From the NCBI GenBank assembly GCA_012960755.1, contig DUAT01000018.1, positions 1-43,129 on the forward strand: a stretch of DNA of 43,129 nucleotides, in the 5' to 3' direction. The notes under the pieces are model-generated. The model saw only the letters and a program-made list of their open reading frames with translations, had not been told where the DNA came from and ran no database searches. The stretch's first letter is position 1. Every line of letters begins with the position of its first letter. The position numbers and the translations under genes were made by a program. Shown piece after piece: positions 18,896-28,475 of the stretch. The DNA comes from Gammaproteobacteria bacterium (GTDB lineage Bacteria; Pseudomonadota; Gammaproteobacteria; Pseudomonadales; Azotimanducaceae_A).

Positions 18896-21301
18896 ATGAA
18901 ATTTAGTGAAGCCTGGCTGCGCGAGTACGTCAACCCTGAGCTTACCACCCGGCAATTGGTGGATCAGTTAACGATGGCAGGATTGGAAGTGGATGGTTTT
19001 GAACCGGTCGCCAGTAAGTTCTCCAAGGTCGTGGTGGGCGAAATACTTAATGTCGAATCCCATCCAGATGCAGACAAGCTTGTGGTTTGCCGGGTCAGCT
19101 CGGGAGCCGAAGAGCATCAGGTCGTCTGTGGTGCGCCAAATGCGCGCGCAGGAATAAAGATCCCGTTTGCGCTCATTGGTGCAAAACTCGAAGATTTCAA
19201 GATTAAGAAAGCGAAACTCAGGGGCGTCGAGTCATTCGGCATGCTTTGTTCGGAGCGGGAACTGGGACTATCCGACAGGCATGAAGGATTAATGGAGCTG
19301 CCAAATGACGCCCCTGTCGGGGATGACATCCGAGAGTATCTCAAGCTGGATGATGCCATTATCGATCTGGACCTTACCCCGAATAGAAGCGATTGTCTGG
19401 GGATGGTCGGTCTGGGGCGGGAAACCGGGCTGATTAACGCTTTGGATGTACAAATGCCCGATATTGGTACCGTCGCTGCGTCAATTAATGATCAATTCCC
19501 GGTTGAGTTAAATGCGGGTGAAGCCTGCCCACGTTTTGCAGGTCGGGTTATCAAGGGTATTCGCCTGGATGCCGAAACGCCGTTATGGATGAAAGAAAAA
19601 CTCAGACGAAGCGAAGTTCGCAGCATTGATCCTGTGGTCGATGTCACCAACTATGTGATGCTGGAACTGGGCCAGCCTATGCATGCTTATGACCTGGGTA
19701 AATTGTCGGGAAAGATCGCGGTTCGACAGTCGGTAAAGGGGGAGAAGGTGACGCTGCTGGATGAGTCCGAAGTTGATCTTGATGGTGAAACTTTACTCAT
19801 TACGGACGATTCCGGCCCGATTGGAATTGCTGGCATTATGGGCGGTCTGTCGACCTCGGTGACGGCATCCACCACAGACATTTTCCTCGAGAGTGCATTC
19901 TTTTCACCCGCCGCGATCACCGGGCGTGCAAGATCCTATGCCATGAACACCGACGCTTCACACAGGTTCGAACGAGGTGTGGACTGGCAAGGTCAATCAA
20001 TGGCTGTGGAGCGTGCCACAGAGTTGCTGCTTCAAATCTCTGGTGGGGAGGCGGGCCCAACGGTTGAAACCGTGCTTCAACAAGCGCTACCCCAGGATCC
20101 CAATGTGTCCCTCAGGTTGAATAGAGTCAAAAAGTTGCTAGGCGTCGAAATTGAAGCAAACCAGGTTGATGATATATTGACGAGACTGGGCTTTGAACAT
20201 AGTCAGTCGGTCACAGCTGAAGATACAGTGTGGCAGGTGCAATCCCCCTCGCATCGGTTTGATATAGCGATAGAGGCGGACCTTATTGAAGAAATCAGTC
20301 GGGTATACGGGTACAACAACCTGCCGGTCAGAACGCCCAGAACGAGTCTGAGCATGGCGCCCATCCCCGATGGGGAATTGTTGCTCAACCGGATCAAGGA
20401 TCAACTGGTTTCCCGTGGGTATTATGAGGCGATTACCTATAGTTTTGTTGACCCTGCTATTCAAGCGGTGCTGGATCCTGAGAGCGAACCCATTGGTTTG
20501 GCGAATCCATTGTCCAGTGAAATGGCTGAGATGCGTACGACCTTGTGGTCTGGCCTGGTTAAATCACTGATTTACAACATAAATCGGCAACAATCCAGGG
20601 TGCGGTTATTCGAGAGTGGTTTACGATTTTTGCAATCGCCCAACAAGCCCGAACTGGAAATGTCTGATATCAGGCAGGAACGAATGCTGGCAGGTGTCGT
20701 ATTTGGCAAAAGACAACCCGAGAGCTGGGCAAACTCGACACAAGCCGTTGATTTTTTTGATATTAAGGGAGATGTGGAGTCCGTTCTAAATCTGACGGGG
20801 GCGATAGAGGAATTTGAATTTTCGAAAGGGCACCATCCTGCCCTGCATCCAGGCCAGACCGCGCAGATATCACGCAATGGAAATCTGGTGGGATATCTGG
20901 GTCTGATGGACCCCAGAACTCAAAAATCACTGGCAATCGAGCAGAATGTGTATTTATTTGAGCTAAAATTGGATGAAATCACGTCAAGACGTGTCCCCGA
21001 AGCCGACCGTTTGTCTAAATTTCCGGAAGTTCGCCGGGACATAGCGGTTATCGTCGACAATGGCGTCAGCGCCGCGGAAATCAACGCGTGTGTCCGTTCT
21101 GTGGCTAAAACCGCCTTTAAAAACCTAATGTTGTTTGACGTATATCAGGGCAAAGGCATTGATCCTAATAGAAAAAGTGTTGCTTTGGGCTTGACCTTCC
21201 AGCATCCTTCCCGCACTCTTACAGATGCTGAGATCAACGAATTCATTGATGAAATAGTTGATGTATTGGCAAACAATTTGGGTGCCACGTTAAGGAACTG
21301 A
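18896..21301 (+). CDS. pheT: Phenylalanine--tRNA ligase beta subunit
   Basis: This subunit binds tRNA-Phe and edits mischarged Tyr. The 801-residue protein has an EMAP-like tRNA-binding domain at about 40-150 ([21 protein letters not shown]), the B3/B4 editing region ([29 protein letters not shown]), a B5 DNA-binding-like domain and a C-terminal ferredoxin-like anticodon-binding domain ([16 protein letters not shown] to the end). Length is close to E. coli PheT (795). ihfA follows after 2 bp, so IHF-alpha is co-expressed, as in many proteobacteria. Confidence 0.97.
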   Translation: MKFSEAWLREYVNPELTTRQLVDQLTMAGLEVDGFEPVASKFSKVVVGEILNVESHPDADKLVVCRVSSGAEEHQVVCGAPNARAGIKIPFALIGAKLEDFKIKKAKLRGVESFGMLCSERELGLSDRHEGLMELPNDAPVGDDIREYLKLDDAIIDLDLTPNRSDCLGMVGLGRETGLINALDVQMPDIGTVAASINDQFPVELNAGEACPRFAGRVIKGIRLDAETPLWMKEKLRRSEVRSIDPVVDVTNYVMLELGQPMHAYDLGKLSGKIAVRQSVKGEKVTLLDESEVDLDGETLLITDDSGPIGIAGIMGGLSTSVTASTTDIFLESAFFSPAAITGRARSYAMNTDASHRFERGVDWQGQSMAVERATELLLQISGGEAGPTVETVLQQALPQDPNVSLRLNRVKKLLGVEIEANQVDDILTRLGFEHSQSVTAEDTVWQVQSPSHRFDIAIEADLIEEISRVYGYNNLPVRTPRTSLSMAPIPDGELLLNRIKDQLVSRGYYEAITYSFVDPAIQAVLDPESEPIGLANPLSSEMAEMRTTLWSGLVKSLIYNINRQQSRVRLFESGLRFLQSPNKPELEMSDIRQERMLAGVVFGKRQPESWANSTQAVDFFDIKGDVESVLNLTGAIEEFEFSKGHHPALHPGQTAQISRNGNLVGYLGLMDPRTQKSLAIEQNVYLFELKLDEITSRRVPEADRLSKFPEVRRDIAVIVDNGVSAAEINACVRSVAKTAFKNLMLFDVYQGKGIDPNRKSVALGLTFQHPSRTLTDAEINEFIDEIVDVLANNLGATLRN

Positions 21302-21303
21302 GA

Positions 21304-21606
21304 ATGACTGCGCTGACCAAGGCCGAAATGGCGGAAAAGCTGTTTGAGGAGCTGGGGTTGAACAAGAGAGAAGCCAAGGAAGTTGTTGAGCTCTTTTTTG
21401 AAGAAGTCCGGGCCTCGCTTGAAGGCAACGAGCAGGTGAAACTGTCCGGTTTCGGAAATTTTGACCTTAGAGACAAGAGTCAGAGACCTGGACGTAATCC
21501 CAAAACCGGTGAAGAAATTCCCATTACAGCCCGTCGAGTTGTCACGTTTCGGCCAGGACAGAAACTGAAAGCCAGAGTGGAAGCATATGCTGGACCCAGA
21601 CCATAA
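21304..21606 (+). CDS. ihfA: Integration host factor alpha subunit
   Basis: This small DNA-bending protein forms a heterodimer with IhfB and acts in transcription, replication and recombination. Its 100 residues include the HU/IHF signature [22 protein letters not shown] with the intercalating Pro in [32 protein letters not shown] is the alpha-subunit N-terminus. It starts 2 bp after pheT and its end overlaps the MerR gene by 20 bp. Confidence 0.97.
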   Translation: MTALTKAEMAEKLFEELGLNKREAKEVVELFFEEVRASLEGNEQVKLSGFGNFDLRDKSQRPGRNPKTGEEIPITARRVVTFRPGQKLKARVEAYAGPRP

Positions 21607-21943
21607 CGCAGAGTTACCCCCTATACCGGGTAAGCGATACTTTACCATCGGTGAAGTCAGCGGTCTGTGCGCGGTTAAACCTCACGTGCTTCGTTATTGG
21701 GAGCAGGAGTTTCCCCAGTTAAAACCCGTTAAACGCCGTGGCAATCGCCGTTATTACCAACGCCAGGATGTGCTGATGATCCGGCAGATTCGGTCACTCT
21801 TATACGACCAGGGTTTTACTATTGGCGGAGCCCGACAGAGACTCTCTGGGGATGACCAGAAGGAAGACAACACGCAGTACAAGCAATTGATCCATCAGAT
21901 GATCATTGAGCTTGAGGATGTATTGAGCGTCCTGAAATCCTAG
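21587..21943 (+). CDS. MerR-family transcriptional regulator (ihfA-linked)
   Basis: In this 118-residue protein, residues 16-85 form a MerR winged helix-turn-helix ([46 protein letters not shown]), followed by a helix for dimerisation ([19 protein letters not shown]). It has no Cys set for metals and no ligand domain. This short MerR protein is found next to ihfA in many gammaproteobacteria; its targets are not known to me. The start within ihfA is supported by the conserved domain beginning soon after. Confidence 0.92.
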   Translation: MLDPDHNAELPPIPGKRYFTIGEVSGLCAVKPHVLRYWEQEFPQLKPVKRRGNRRYYQRQDVLMIRQIRSLLYDQGFTIGGARQRLSGDDQKEDNTQYKQLIHQMIIELEDVLSVLKS

Positions 21944-21987
21944 AAATATGAAAGTGTTAATCCTGGGTTTTATTGCCAGATTACCTC

Positions 21988-22014
21988 GTCAATCAATAGT
22001 CGATCGGTTAGAAT
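21988..22014 (+). promoter_or_regulatory. Possible tRNA-Pro promoter
   Basis: TAGAAT (22009-22014) is followed by the GC-rich discriminator TCGCGCCTCC. A weak -35 (GTCAAT/CGTCAA) lies about 17 bp upstream. The discriminator resembles those of the other tRNA promoters in the window. Confidence 0.45.
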
Positions 22015-22048
22015 TCGCGCCTCCTAAATGTTAGGTTTGATTCAATCG

Positions 22049-22115
22049 GGGCGTAGCGCAGACTAGGCGTCCCCGTCTGGTCGCACACCACACTACGTGT
22101 GGTGCGAACCTGGAA
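22049..22115 (+). pseudogene. Decayed 5' copy of tRNA-Pro
   Basis: A 22-bp stretch (22040-22061) covering the upstream flank and the 5' part of tRNA-Pro is repeated exactly at 22142-22163. After it, this copy has extra bases (ACTAGGCGTCCCC), then GTCTGGT and a hairpin CCACAC-TAC-GTGTGG where the real gene has CCACA-CTGGGGG-TGTGG. The anticodon and T arm are lost, so it cannot be a working tRNA. Confidence 0.75.
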
Positions 22116-22148
22116 AAACAATCAGTTTGCAAGAGGTAGTTATTCAAT

Positions 22149-22225
22149 CGGGGCGTAGCGCAGTCTGGTAGCGCACCACACTGGGGGTGTGGTGGTCACA
22201 GGTTCAAATCCTGTCGTCCCGACCA
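22149..22225 (+). tRNA. tRNA-Pro (anticodon GGG)
   Basis: Acceptor CGGGGCG/CGTCCCG (one G-U), D arm GCGC/GCGC, anticodon stem CCACA/TGTGG with loop CTGGGGG, T arm ACAGG/CCTGT with TTCAAAT, discriminator A and encoded CCA. It reads CCC and CCU codons. It marks the border between the housekeeping block and polysaccharide locus 2. Confidence 0.95.
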
Positions 22226-22278
22226 TATAAAAATAAATACTGATGACTTGGGGGGTCGTAGGATACGCCGACCGAGTT

Positions 22279-23061
22279 CTATTTGTGCATCACAACCACC
22301 CCATTGTCTTGTTTGCGATAGATCATCAGAGCCATCAGGATGAGATACTTCAAGCCGGGGATTTTCCAGATCCTTTTTCTAAAGGGTCCGTGCGGCAAGC
22401 GACCATAGAATATCTTCATCAGGTGTGAGGGGTGAGGGTAGGTTTTGAAACTGCAAAAACCTACCTCTTTACCGCGACGGGTAATGAGGGAAGGAGGCAT
22501 GTCCCGATCACCAACGTCATATTTTTCGATAACCTCCTGGGAGTTCTCTTCATGTCCCAGGCCTGGTTCGATGGCCAATAGCACGCCACCACTCTTAAGA
22601 GCCTTATAGGCTGAGGCAATGGCAGATAGTTCGTCCTCGGAATGGTGCAGTGAAGAATAAAAAATCACGGCGTCAAATTCGTCTTGATACGTCATACTTT
22701 CAAAATCCGAACAGATGAATTCGACATCACCATTCTGGATAAAGGGCGGGTTTTTTTTCGCCAGCTCTACCGCTTCTGCAGACACATCCTGACCGATAAC
22801 TTGATAACCCCGCTTAGCTAAGAAGAAGGACAACCAGCCAGTACCACAACCACATTCCAGCACTCTGGCTGGGGGCTCTGGCAGTTGGCTGAATAAAAAA
22901 GCCAGGTCAGCCAATGTCTCTGCACATTCCGGGTCAGTAAAAGGTTTTCCGATGGAATGGTTTCGTCCAGCCTCGCCTATCTGGCTGAAGTACGTGTATT
23001 CACCTTGTTTTGTCAAAATGCATTCTGCCCGTATGGATAAATAAAGCCCCTGTTGGATCAT
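22279..23061 (-). CDS. Class I SAM-dependent methyltransferase
   Basis: This 260-residue Rossmann-fold methyltransferase has motif I VLECGCGTGWLSFFLAKRG at about 68, motif II acidic VIGQDVSAEAVE, and FDAVIFYSSLHHSEDE then ALKSGGVLLAIEPGLGHEE. The conserved start may be later, near TKQGEYTYFSQIGEAGRNH (residue 16 onward, a TTG codon). No substrate can be read from the sequence; its place at the edge of a polysaccharide locus suggests sugar or lipid-carrier methylation. It is transcribed away from the rest of the locus. Confidence 0.78.
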   Translation of the reverse strand: MIQQGLYLSIRAECILTKQGEYTYFSQIGEAGRNHSIGKPFTDPECAETLADLAFLFSQLPEPPARVLECGCGTGWLSFFLAKRGYQVIGQDVSAEAVELAKKNPPFIQNGDVEFICSDFESMTYQDEFDAVIFYSSLHHSEDELSAIASAYKALKSGGVLLAIEPGLGHEENSQEVIEKYDVGDRDMPPSLITRRGKEVGFCSFKTYPHPSHLMKIFYGRLPHGPFRKRIWKIPGLKYLILMALMIYRKQDNGVVVMHK

Positions 23062-23298
23062 CAGCTTCCGGATCGGATAAACTGTTGGGTACTATCGAAC
23101 CGGACCATGGTAATGTCAAGAATTGGAGAAAAGCACTAAATAGAAATAGACATGGAGCTCTAACTCTTATAATAAGGGGCGTATTTGAAACATTCTATTT
23201 CAATGTGTTAGGCCATAAACCATTTCTTAAACATGCAATGTCTTGTTCCGCTAATTTTATCTTCAGAAAGAAGAGCACCTCGATTTAATCATGAACTG
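23062..23298. promoter_or_regulatory. Divergent promoter region of polysaccharide locus 2
   Basis: No gene is supported. It holds a perfect -10 hexamer TATAAT (23168-23173, within CTCTTATAATAA) without a good -35. An inverted repeat TTGAAA-N7-TTTCAA at 23185-23203 could be an operator. The same 12-mer CTCTTATAATAA recurs at 29699-29710 upstream of galU, hinting at shared control. Confidence 0.35.
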
Positions 23299-24321
23299 AT
23301 GGATCAAAATACATTATTTTTATTAGGGTTTTCTCTATCCTTGAGTTTTCTCTTATCTTATCTCTATCTGTTTGTAGCGATTCGATTTGGATTTTTCGCT
23401 GATGTGAATTTTCGAAGTGCGCACCAGACCCCGACACCAACAGGTTCAGGCATCGTTTTGATTGTGCTTTTTTTGATAGGTGTAGTGAGTCTTTGGCTCT
23501 TAAAACTAACAAGTAGTGAAGTCCTGCTTGTTTGCCTGGGGCCATGTCTGGTTGGAATTGTGGGTTACATTGACGATAGAGGGATGTTGACTATCCTTGT
23601 TCGTTTGCCGGTGTATATATTCGCGGCGTGTTGGTGTATCTATTGGTTAGATTTTCCCCCCATTAATGTACAGGGCGTCATTGTTAATCTGGGATATGTC
23701 GGGCTCCTTTTTGGAGCAATATCTCTACTATGGTTGCAGAATTTATTCAACTTTATGGATGGAATAGATGGTATAGCTGCGTCTGAAGTGGTTTTCGTCT
23801 GTTTTGCTGCTGTTTTGATCAGTGGTCAATCGATAGATGAATGGCATGTTGTCAGCCTGTTGACCGGATGCATTGCACTTGGGTATCTGTGGATGAATTG
23901 GCCGAGGGCGACACTGTTTATGGGTGATGCGGGGAGTAACTTTTTTGGTTTGATGTTGGGCGTACTTGCCCTAACTACAGATTTTCTTTCAGTGTGGGTT
24001 TGGATGATCCTGTTATGCCAGTTCCTCGTTGACACCTGTTTAACCATTATCGTCAGGTTGTTAAGTCATAGAAAAATCCACGAAGCCCATAGCCAACACG
24101 CTTATCAACATTTGAACCGCAGATTCGGAACACTTAGGACACTATTATTATCTATAGGGGTGAATGTGTTTTGGTTGCTTCCGATAGCTGTAGTGGCCCA
24201 TCAGCTTTCGGATTTCGGATTGATTCTGTTACTATTCGCGGCCGTGCCATTAATAATAAAGGATTGGGTTTCGGGTGCGGGTCAAGAAGTGCCAAGAATT
24301 GAGTACCTGAGAACAAAATAA
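23299..24321 (+). CDS. Undecaprenyl-phosphate sugar-1-phosphate transferase (WecA/WbpL family)
   Basis: This polytopic membrane enzyme starts a polysaccharide by moving a HexNAc-1-phosphate from UDP-sugar to undecaprenyl phosphate. It has about ten TM segments. The catalytic loops are visible: VGYIDDRG, FNFMDGIDGIAASE, and FMGDAGSNFFGLMLG, followed by the cytoplasmic RLLSHRKIHEAHSQHAYQHL His-rich loop typical of the family. I start at ATG 23299 (MDQNTLFLLGF, 340 residues) since the 22 residues upstream are polar and unlike the family. Its TAA stop overlaps the ATG of the next gene (TAATG). The WbpM-type neighbour suggests a modified HexNAc such as QuiNAc or FucNAc as first sugar. Confidence 0.88.
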   Translation: MDQNTLFLLGFSLSLSFLLSYLYLFVAIRFGFFADVNFRSAHQTPTPTGSGIVLIVLFLIGVVSLWLLKLTSSEVLLVCLGPCLVGIVGYIDDRGMLTILVRLPVYIFAACWCIYWLDFPPINVQGVIVNLGYVGLLFGAISLLWLQNLFNFMDGIDGIAASEVVFVCFAAVLISGQSIDEWHVVSLLTGCIALGYLWMNWPRATLFMGDAGSNFFGLMLGVLALTTDFLSVWVWMILLCQFLVDTCLTIIVRLLSHRKIHEAHSQHAYQHLNRRFGTLRTLLLSIGVNVFWLLPIAVVAHQLSDFGLILLLFAAVPLIIKDWVSGAGQEVPRIEYLRTK

Positions 24322-26258
24322 TGGAAACAAAGCTGTCTGAAAGCTCCAAGCGTACCGTCATGATGCTTGCTGATGCCGTTCTCTTACCGCTGGCACTCTG
24401 GATATCTGTTGTTCTGCGCTACGGTGAGTTATGGAAGGATACCAGCCCATTCTGGTGGCTGTACGTCGCTGTATCAATTACGGGTGTCTTTTCGTTGCGT
24501 AAATTCGGATATTACAGAGCAGTTGTCCGGTATATCGGCCCAAGTTCGATGATACCGGTGGTGAAAGGCGTCACTGCAGCGACGATCGTTGTTTCACTGA
24601 TTGCATACCTGTCCCAGGCGGTCACTTTTCCAAGGTCATCACCCATTATTTTCTGGTTCGTTTCCATTTTGTTAGTTGGTGGCAGTCGCGTTGTAGTACG
24701 TGGTTACTTTTATGGCTGGACGAACAGTTACCGGACGCGTGAGCCTGTTGCGATTTATGGGGCAGGTGATTCAGGTGCTCAGTTGGCAATAACGCTACTC
24801 AATGGGTCTGACTATGTACCGGTTGCTTTCATTGACGATAATCGGGCATTGCGAAAAAATATCATACACGGGATTCGTGTTTACGATGCTGCTCATATTG
24901 ATCGTTTAGTAAATAGTTACGGTATTAAGCAGATTTTCATCGCTGTGCCATCTGCAAGCATTGAACAAAGAAGTGTTATTCTCAATCGGCTGGCAACGCT
25001 GCCGATACTAGTGAAAACCATTCCCACATTTGCTGACTTGATCACCGGTAGTGCTACGGTTAATCAGGTCATGGAAGTCGAAATAGGCGATCTGCTTGGG
25101 CGTGAAATGGTCCCGCCCGATCAGGAATTGCTGGCATCATCCACCAGATCGAAAGCCGTCATGGTCACCGGGGCCGGTGGCACGATTGGTTCTGAACTGT
25201 GTCGAAAAATACTCCAGTCCAGACCAGCCCGTTTAGTTCTTTATGATAACTCCGAGTTCGCTCTGTACAATCTTGAGAAGGAACTGAAGCCCCTGTGTGA
25301 TCCGGGAACGGAGCTGTTGCTTTTGCTGGGCTCGATAATGAACCAGAAGCATCTCTCAAATGTGATGCATAATTTTGAGATTCAAACGGTATACCATGCT
25401 GCTGCTTTCAAGCATGTTCCAATGGTTGAAAGTAACGTAATTGAAGGTGTTCGTAACAACGTGGTTGGCACCTGGAATGTTGCGAATGCTGCTGAAGAGA
25501 ACAAGGTAGAAGAGCTGGTTCTGATATCATCAGATAAAGCAGTTCGACCGACGAATGTAATGGGTGCGACAAAAAGGTTGGCGGAGCTAATTGTCCAGGC
25601 ATTTGCAATTAAATCGAGCACAACTCGGTTTAGCATGGTTCGATTCGGGAATGTACTCCGCTCTTCCGGCTCAGTTGTGCCTTTATTTGAGAGGCAAATA
25701 CTGTCAGGTGGTCCAGTAACCGTGACGCACAAAGATGCTACTCGATACTTTATGACAGCTTCTGAAGCCGCAGAGTTGGTGATTCAAGCAGGAGCCATGG
25801 CGAAGGGTGGTGATGTTTTTGTGCTTGACATGGGGGAGCCGGTGAACATCAGTGATCTTGCTATCAAAATGATACACCTGCACGGTAAAGAAGTCAGTTC
25901 TGGTGACTCGAATCAAGGCGATACTGACTCGCAAGTTAAGGTTGTCTACACAGGGTTACGTCCAGGTGAAAAACTCTACGAAGAACTTATTATAGGCCAG
26001 TCCATCTCCGGCACCCGCCATCCCAAAATAATGATGGCAGATGAAGAGGCCCTGCCTTTTGACCAGATTGTTGTCATTTGTTTAACACTCCAAGATGCCT
26101 GCGAAAATGCCGACTACACTATTGTGAAAAGTGTCCTTGAAAATTATGTGAGTGGCTACTCGATGCATTTGTCCGGTGCAGACCCTGTGATGTTGCTGGA
26201 TGATGTGAGAAGGCAGCGCGCCAACAATGTAACCCCGTTTCACAAGAAAGAGGACTGA
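24321..26258 (+). CDS. wbpM: Nucleotide-sugar 4,6-dehydratase (WbpM/CapD/FlaA1 type)
   Basis: This is a 645-residue membrane-anchored UDP-GlcNAc C4,6-dehydratase-like enzyme. Residues 1-130 hold about four TM segments. A first Rossmann (VAIYGAGDSGAQLA) follows, then the catalytic SDR domain (VTGAGGTIGSELCRKIL). The active site reads SSDKAVRPTNVMGATK, with Met in place of the usual Tyr before x3-Lys, as in WbpM relatives. The C-terminal GLRPGEKLYEEL is typical. It would make the 4-keto-6-deoxy precursor of QuiNAc/FucNAc-type sugars for the adjacent priming transferase. Confidence 0.88.
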   Translation: METKLSESSKRTVMMLADAVLLPLALWISVVLRYGELWKDTSPFWWLYVAVSITGVFSLRKFGYYRAVVRYIGPSSMIPVVKGVTAATIVVSLIAYLSQAVTFPRSSPIIFWFVSILLVGGSRVVVRGYFYGWTNSYRTREPVAIYGAGDSGAQLAITLLNGSDYVPVAFIDDNRALRKNIIHGIRVYDAAHIDRLVNSYGIKQIFIAVPSASIEQRSVILNRLATLPILVKTIPTFADLITGSATVNQVMEVEIGDLLGREMVPPDQELLASSTRSKAVMVTGAGGTIGSELCRKILQSRPARLVLYDNSEFALYNLEKELKPLCDPGTELLLLLGSIMNQKHLSNVMHNFEIQTVYHAAAFKHVPMVESNVIEGVRNNVVGTWNVANAAEENKVEELVLISSDKAVRPTNVMGATKRLAELIVQAFAIKSSTTRFSMVRFGNVLRSSGSVVPLFERQILSGGPVTVTHKDATRYFMTASEAAELVIQAGAMAKGGDVFVLDMGEPVNISDLAIKMIHLHGKEVSSGDSNQGDTDSQVKVVYTGLRPGEKLYEELIIGQSISGTRHPKIMMADEEALPFDQIVVICLTLQDACENADYTIVKSVLENYVSGYSMHLSGADPVMLLDDVRRQRANNVTPFHKKED

Positions 26259-27398
26259 TTGAATACTGTCAGCTCCAACCTCAAAGTTCTTCACGTCTAT
26301 CGAACCTATTTCCCGGACACTCAAGGCGGTGGTCAGGAGGTAATGCGTCAGATCTGCCGCAACACACTACCGCTGGGAATTGAAAGCCGGGTTTTCACAC
26401 CGAGCGAAATACCTGTTCCTAAGGAAGTCCTGGTCGATAAGACGACGGTGGTTAGAGTCAAACTTAATTTTGAGGTTGCGTCGTGCGGGTTTTGTTTGAC
26501 AGGCTTCTCGGAGTTTAGCCGTCAAGTGGATTGGGCCGACGTAATCCACTATCATTTTCCCTGGCCCTTTGCAGATGTGCTGCATATTGCCTGTCGTGTC
26601 TCCAAGCCAACCGTCATTACATACCATTCTGATATTGTTCGACAACAGGGGTTCCTCAGATTCTACACCCCACTAATGCACAAGTTTCTTTCGTCCATCG
26701 ATTGTATTGTTGCGACATCGCCGAACTATCGAGATTCCAGCCGGATATTGGAGAGATACAAAAGTAAGGTGCGGGTTGTACCTATTGGCCTGGATGAAAC
26801 CTCGTATCCTGGCCTGGACCTTTCACTGATGGCTTCGTGCAAGAAACGATATGGTGAAGGTTTTTTTCTGTTTGTTGGTGTACTTCGCTACTACAAGGGG
26901 CTCCATGTGCTAATCGATGCATGCCGAAACGCAGAATTTAAAGTCGTTATTGCAGGCTCAGGGCCGCTGGAATCAGAGCTGAATGATCAGATTGAGCGAC
27001 TCGAGTTAGATAATGTGGTACTTGCCGGTCAGATCTCAGATGAAGAAAAGGTTGCGTTATTGACACTCTGCAAGGGTGTGGTTTTTTCCTCTCATGTGCG
27101 CTCAGAGGCATTTGGCGTCACCCTGGTTGAAGGGGCAATGTTCAGTAAACCATTAGTGACGGCAGAAGCGGGTTCAGGGACCAGCTATGTTAATGAACAC
27201 GAGAAAACTGGCCTGGTAGTTCGAGCGAACGATCCCAATGACCTGGCGAAGGCGATGAGCCGCCTGCATGAGAACGAAGATGAAGCAGCAAGGCTTGGTC
27301 TTGCTGCGCGGAAAAGGTTTGAGGCGTTGTTTACCGGTGAAAGTATGGGTGTAGGTTACAACCGGATCTACAGGAAACTGGCAGACAACGCTTGTTAG
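26259..27398 (+). CDS. Family 4 glycosyltransferase
   Basis: This 379-residue cytoplasmic GT-B fold protein has an N-domain HVYRTYFPDTQGGGQEVMRQ (acceptor loop) and a C-domain FLFVGVLRYYKGLHVLIDACR, with the retaining-enzyme E-x7-E motif in SEAFGVTLVEGAMFSKP and AGSGTSYVNEHEKTGLVV. It resembles GT4 mannosyl- or rhamnosyltransferases of O-antigen loci. The start is TTG, the codon directly after the TGA of the WbpM-type gene, so translation is probably coupled. Sugar specificity is not readable. Confidence 0.87.
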   Translation: MNTVSSNLKVLHVYRTYFPDTQGGGQEVMRQICRNTLPLGIESRVFTPSEIPVPKEVLVDKTTVVRVKLNFEVASCGFCLTGFSEFSRQVDWADVIHYHFPWPFADVLHIACRVSKPTVITYHSDIVRQQGFLRFYTPLMHKFLSSIDCIVATSPNYRDSSRILERYKSKVRVVPIGLDETSYPGLDLSLMASCKKRYGEGFFLFVGVLRYYKGLHVLIDACRNAEFKVVIAGSGPLESELNDQIERLELDNVVLAGQISDEEKVALLTLCKGVVFSSHVRSEAFGVTLVEGAMFSKPLVTAEAGSGTSYVNEHEKTGLVVRANDPNDLAKAMSRLHENEDEAARLGLAARKRFEALFTGESMGVGYNRIYRKLADNAC

Positions 27399-27407
27399 GA
27401 GTCGACG

Positions 27408-28475
27408 ATGAGGATCGGAGTTGATGTTCGAGGATTGACTGTTCCCCTCTCAGGCATCGGAAGGTACACAAAATGTATACTCGACGAATTGACAAACTAT
27501 CCTGATGTAACCTGGTTTTTATATGCCGATCGGCCAATATTACATTCCATTGAAAATCCCAATGTCGTGGTTCGACAATTCGAACAACATAACAGGCTAT
27601 TTAGCCTGATAAGAACTCAATTTAGCTTCTCAAGGTGGGCCAGGGAAGACAAAATAGACATATTCTGGTCACCCAGGCACCACTTACCGCTGCTGTTGGG
27701 CTCGCGTATTAAAAAAGTTGTCACGATACATGACATGGTCTGGGTAAAGTATCCTGAAACGATGATAACCACTAATCGAATCTTGGAGTCCGTATTGATG
27801 CCTGTAAGTATCAAACTCGCAGATCAGGTCATTGCGGTATCTCATGCAACAAAGAAGGATGTGGCTGAGTACTTTAAAGGTACGTGCTCGAAAATAAATG
27901 TGATCCATGAAGCTGTGGAAAATTTTGACCCTGCAGAGGATAAACCGGAAGTCGAAACTTATTTTCTCTTTGTTGGCACCCGGGAACCCAGGAAAAATCT
28001 CAGCTCACTCATTGCCGCCTACAAAGATTACAGAGCAAAGGGAGGATCAAACAACCTGATTATCGTGGGTGCCAGAGGTTGGAAGCAGGAAGATATCGCG
28101 GCTGATAGTGTCAGTGGTTTAAAAATCATGGGTCATGTTGGGGATGAGAAGCTTGCCTCGCTATATCGATTTGCCGACGCTTTGTTGTTGCCGTCTCTGT
28201 ATGAAGGATTTGGATTAACAGCCCTTGAAGCCATGCAATATGGGGTGCCTGTGATCGGGTCTGACCGCAGTGCGATTCCGGAAGTCGTCGGTCAGGGAGG
28301 TATACTGGTTGATCCCCTATCTGTGGACAGCCTTTCAAAGGCAATGCGGGATGTTTCCACGGACCGGGAACTTCAGGCAACACTCAGCAGGCACGCACTT
28401 GAGCAGGCATCGAATTTTAGCTGGCAAAAGGCCGCGAAAGAGACCATGGCGGTATTTATCCGGGTTGTGGCTTAG
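27408..28475 (+). CDS. Family 4 glycosyltransferase (MtfB-like)
   Basis: This 355-residue GT-B protein has an N-terminus MRIGVDVRGLTVPLSGIGRYTK, the usual start of this mannosyltransferase-like subgroup, and VVTIHDMVW. The C-domain has YFLFVGTREPRKNLSSLIAAY, LPSLYEGFGLTALEAMQYGVPVI (E-x7-E) and SAIPEVVGQGGILVDP. AGGAGTCG precedes the ATG by a short spacer. Its last 20 bp overlap the convergent membrane gene. It may add mannose made via ManC; that is inference. Confidence 0.87.
   Translation: MRIGVDVRGLTVPLSGIGRYTKCILDELTNYPDVTWFLYADRPILHSIENPNVVVRQFEQHNRLFSLIRTQFSFSRWAREDKIDIFWSPRHHLPLLLGSRIKKVVTIHDMVWVKYPETMITTNRILESVLMPVSIKLADQVIAVSHATKKDVAEYFKGTCSKINVIHEAVENFDPAEDKPEVETYFLFVGTREPRKNLSSLIAAYKDYRAKGGSNNLIIVGARGWKQEDIAADSVSGLKIMGHVGDEKLASLYRFADALLLPSLYEGFGLTALEAMQYGVPVIGSDRSAIPEVVGQGGILVDPLSVDSLSKAMRDVSTDRELQATLSRHALEQASNFSWQKAAKETMAVFIRVVA

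Noticed and set aside
24321..26258. Met in place of catalytic Tyr in the WbpM-type dehydratase as an anomaly
   Set aside because: This replacement is normal for the WbpM/FlaA1 group.
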